Part shown: piece by piece, positions 61,849 through 64,000 of the stretch | Layout of the letters: each line of letters opens with the position of its first letter | How positions within the stretch are numbered: the first letter of the stretch is position 1 | Assembly (NCBI RefSeq): GCF_035594125.1 | Contig: NC_087183.1 | Coordinates: 6,002,368 to 6,066,367 of the forward strand | Length of the DNA: 64,000 nt | Origin: Scylla paramamosain | Lineage: Eukaryota > Arthropoda > Malacostraca > Decapoda > Portunidae | Direction of reading: 5' to 3' | Program-made: the position numbers and the translations under genes | The notes under the pieces: generated by a model | Seen by the model: the letters and a program-made list of their open reading frames with translations, nothing else | The model's database searches: none | Told to the model about the DNA's origin: nothing

Positions 61849-64000
<2,152 letters not shown>

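Overview
This is a stretch of animal nuclear genome. Genes are split by GT-AG introns, it holds very long dinucleotide arrays (TA, GA, CA) and many decayed non-LTR retrotransposons, and all recognisable proteins are metazoan. The microsatellite load and the LINE types suggest an arthropod, most likely a malacostracan (decapod) crustacean. That placement is inference; nothing in the window names the species.

Five protein genes were rebuilt exon by exon. In every one the splice phases are consistent, and the four complete coding regions sum to a multiple of three. (1) ACK/TNK2-type tyrosine kinase, minus strand, 2045-25503: 14 coding exons encode SAM-like, kinase, SH3 and CRIB-like parts and a long Gln/Ser-rich tail; the 3' end runs off the left edge. 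(2) nanos, plus strand, 28316-33073: four exons, 426 residues, ending in the double CCHC zinc finger. (3) LAMTOR5, minus strand, 35900-41833: four small exons, 92 residues. It is tail to tail with nanos. (4) An SRSF3/Rbp1-type splicing factor, plus strand, 49189-55159: five coding exons, one of only 24 nt, 157 residues. (5) LANCL3, minus strand, 57918-61631: seven exons, 412 residues, with the zinc-ligand motifs of the LanC fold.

Introns and spacers are filled with transposable elements. One LINE family (endonuclease plus YADD reverse transcriptase) is present six times (10558-13650, 14135-14570, 20409-23717, 28958-29806 minus, 38423-41490, 49636-50412). The copy at 20409-23717 keeps an uninterrupted 986-codon ORF with all expected catalytic motifs. 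Two other LINEs of CR1/L2 type are dead: about 14600-18685 (plus) and 42015-45260 (minus). A Tc1-like transposase fossil (36574-37011) and a candidate MITE (37028-37418) lie in LAMTOR5 intron 3. A near-perfect palindrome of about 333 bp (48292-48624), framed by microsatellites, is the oddest structure seen.

The five genes do not form a pathway; they are ordinary housekeeping, signalling and germline genes that are neighbours. Short exons (20, 24, 35 and 62 nt) mean that ORF-based annotation would miss LAMTOR5 altogether and truncate nanos and the SR protein. No tRNA, rRNA, CRISPR or bacterial feature was seen.
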